A stretch of DNA of 64,000 nucleotides from Acidithrix ferrooxidans (GTDB taxonomy: Bacteria > Actinomycetota > Acidimicrobiia > Acidimicrobiales > Acidimicrobiaceae). The position numbers and the translations under genes were made by a program. Location: assembly GCF_000949295.1 (NCBI RefSeq), contig NZ_JXYS01000007.1:1-64000 (forward strand), given 5' to 3'. Under the pieces are notes generated by a model. The model had not been told where the DNA came from and did not search any database. It saw only the letters and a list, made by a program, of their open reading frames with translations. Shown one piece after another: positions 63,308-64,000 of this stretch. The stretch's first letter is position 1; the number at the start of each line of letters is the position of its first letter.

Positions 63308-63813
63308 TTAACCGGCTAATCCTGTTCCAAACAATCTATGGACTTTTGAAGATTTCAAGTCGCCGGTCGTCGGTAACGATCTTCTCTGCTGAGACGTCGA
63401 ATCTGTTCTTCATGACGACGAACATTGTCTGCTAGAACTTCGACTGCAGTGCGTAGGTGACTGATTTCGGCAGATAATCCCAAAAAGGTGTGTACATCTC
63501 GACTGACTTACTCTTCTCCGACGAGGTGCCAAAGACGAGCTTTGCGAGAGTCGTCACCCTCTCGGTGAGTGCGCCAATCTGGCCTTCGAGCTCACTAACC
63601 CGTGCTCGAAGTTCGGCGTTCTCCGCCTGAAGACGGGCATTATCGCCAGCGAGGCGTTCTGCCTCCGCCTTCCAGTACGCTGACTCGGTTGTATGCAAAC
63701 TGTCCATGACTACCAGTTAACACTATCTAGCGCTTCGTGTCCGGTCCTGTTTTCGTCAGGGGTGGTACGGGTTCACCGAACGTTTACGAAATGAGATCCT
63801 ATTAGCCGGTTAA
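63308..63813. mobile_element. 506-bp internally deleted IS66-like element inside the IS3 orfB
   Basis: TTAACCGGCTAAT at 63308-63320 and its exact inverted copy at 63801-63813 bound the segment. Inside is the start of an IS66 TnpC and a short tail with no complete transposase, so it is a MITE-like deletion product that would need help in trans. IS3 orfB sequence flanks it on both sides. No target-site duplication could be identified. Confidence 0.6.
63432..63707 (-). pseudogene. IS66 TnpC N-terminal fragment
   Basis: Residues 1-68 match IS66 TnpC starts: an Arg/Glu/Ala coiled coil (A-E-N-A-E-L-R-A-R-V-S-E-L-E-G-Q) followed by L-A-K-L-V-F-G-T-S-S-E-K-S-K. The rest of the transposase is missing; after S-K-S about 20 residues continue in frame and end. 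Confidence 0.7.
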
Positions 63814-63906
63814 CAGTGAACTCCTGGGACGTGAGTAGGAGGCAGCTGTATCAAGTAGGTAACACAGTGCCACTAGGGTTATCCCCTTCATAGGCGAACC
63901 GTTGTC
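63814..63906 (-). pseudogene. IS3-family orfB transposase, central part, split by an insertion
   Basis: Reads D-N-G-S-P-M-K-G-I-T and A-A-S-Y-S-R-P-R, the second catalytic Asp region of IS3-type integrase cores. It ends at the inverted repeat of the inserted element. Upstream toward the window edge the frame is open but no longer family-like, so the gene is degenerate or frameshifted there. Confidence 0.65.
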
Positions 63907-64000
63907 GCTAGTTGAGTACTTGTATGAGCTAGATGTAAATATATCGAGGTCACGGCTTTTCGGTATCAAATGATAATGCAGAGAGTCTCTGCGCTCTTCA

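Overview
The window reads as a chromosomal segment of an actinobacterium of moderate GC content. Core genes run alaS-ruvX-mltG-aroE, with aspS-rarA divergent from alaS. There are many GTG and TTG starts, a RodA-type SEDS protein, a PspA carrying a PspAA domain, and a pilB-pilT-pilC set of the kind found in Acidimicrobiia. The low GC for that class recalls Acidithrix/Ferrimicrobium-like acidophiles. This placement is inference from gene content, not a search result. No rRNA, tRNA, tmRNA or CRISPR array was seen.

Layout. 3-728 is the end of an IS1634-type transposase cut by the window edge. 835-2686 (minus) is a two-gene DrrAB-like ABC exporter. 3704-3895 (minus) is a small unknown protein with a strong ribosome binding site and a terminator. 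4388-7336 (minus) is aspS-rarA. 7957-13124 is alaS, ruvX, mltG and aroE. 13180-18666 holds the type IV pilus motor genes pilB and pilT and, after an 849-bp gap, pilC. 19242-22567 holds a Nudix/NrtR-like protein, a DsbA/FrnE-like oxidoreductase and an acyl-CoA dehydrogenase. 22931-26640 is a putative methyltransferase followed by two GT4 glycosyltransferases. 27356-29430 is an enoyl-CoA-hydratase-like protein with an acyl-CoA dehydrogenase.

29707-44471 is a galactoside catabolism island. On the minus strand are an MsmK-type ATPase, galE, an aldose 1-epimerase and a GH36 alpha-galactosidase. Divergently on the plus strand are a sugar-binding lipoprotein, two permeases, a GH42 beta-galactosidase, a DeoR-type regulator, a small ORF, galT and galK. 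Together they could import a galactoside, split alpha- or beta-galactosyl bonds and feed galactose through the Leloir pathway.

44831-48679 (minus) is an HlyD-like membrane fusion protein followed by a membrane GT2 polymerase-like glycosyltransferase, a likely exopolysaccharide synthesis and export pair. 48680-51053 is an AT-rich stretch without clear genes that holds a (ATCC)7 microsatellite and strong hairpins. 51054-52997 is a decayed IS607 element (tnpA with two amber stops, tnpB with two frameshifts). 53207-61816 returns to ordinary genes: PspA-PspAA fusion, rodA, DUF151 nuclease, D-2-hydroxyacid dehydrogenase, metallo-beta-lactamase-fold protein, recD2 and a peroxiredoxin. From 62000 to the right edge is an insertion-sequence graveyard: a tnpB 3' remnant, a small zinc-ribbon protein, and an IS3-type orfB interrupted by a 506-bp internally deleted IS66-like element with 13-bp inverted ends.

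Many intergenic gaps carry long, nearly perfect hairpins (12-18 bp stems), mostly without a U-tract. No completely unknown multi-gene system could be demonstrated. The best candidates for a closer look are the small 3704-3895 protein, the PspA-PspAA fusion, the GT2/HlyD pair with the neighbouring microsatellite region, the small ORF coupled to galT, the predicted non-discriminating AspRS and the nested IS.
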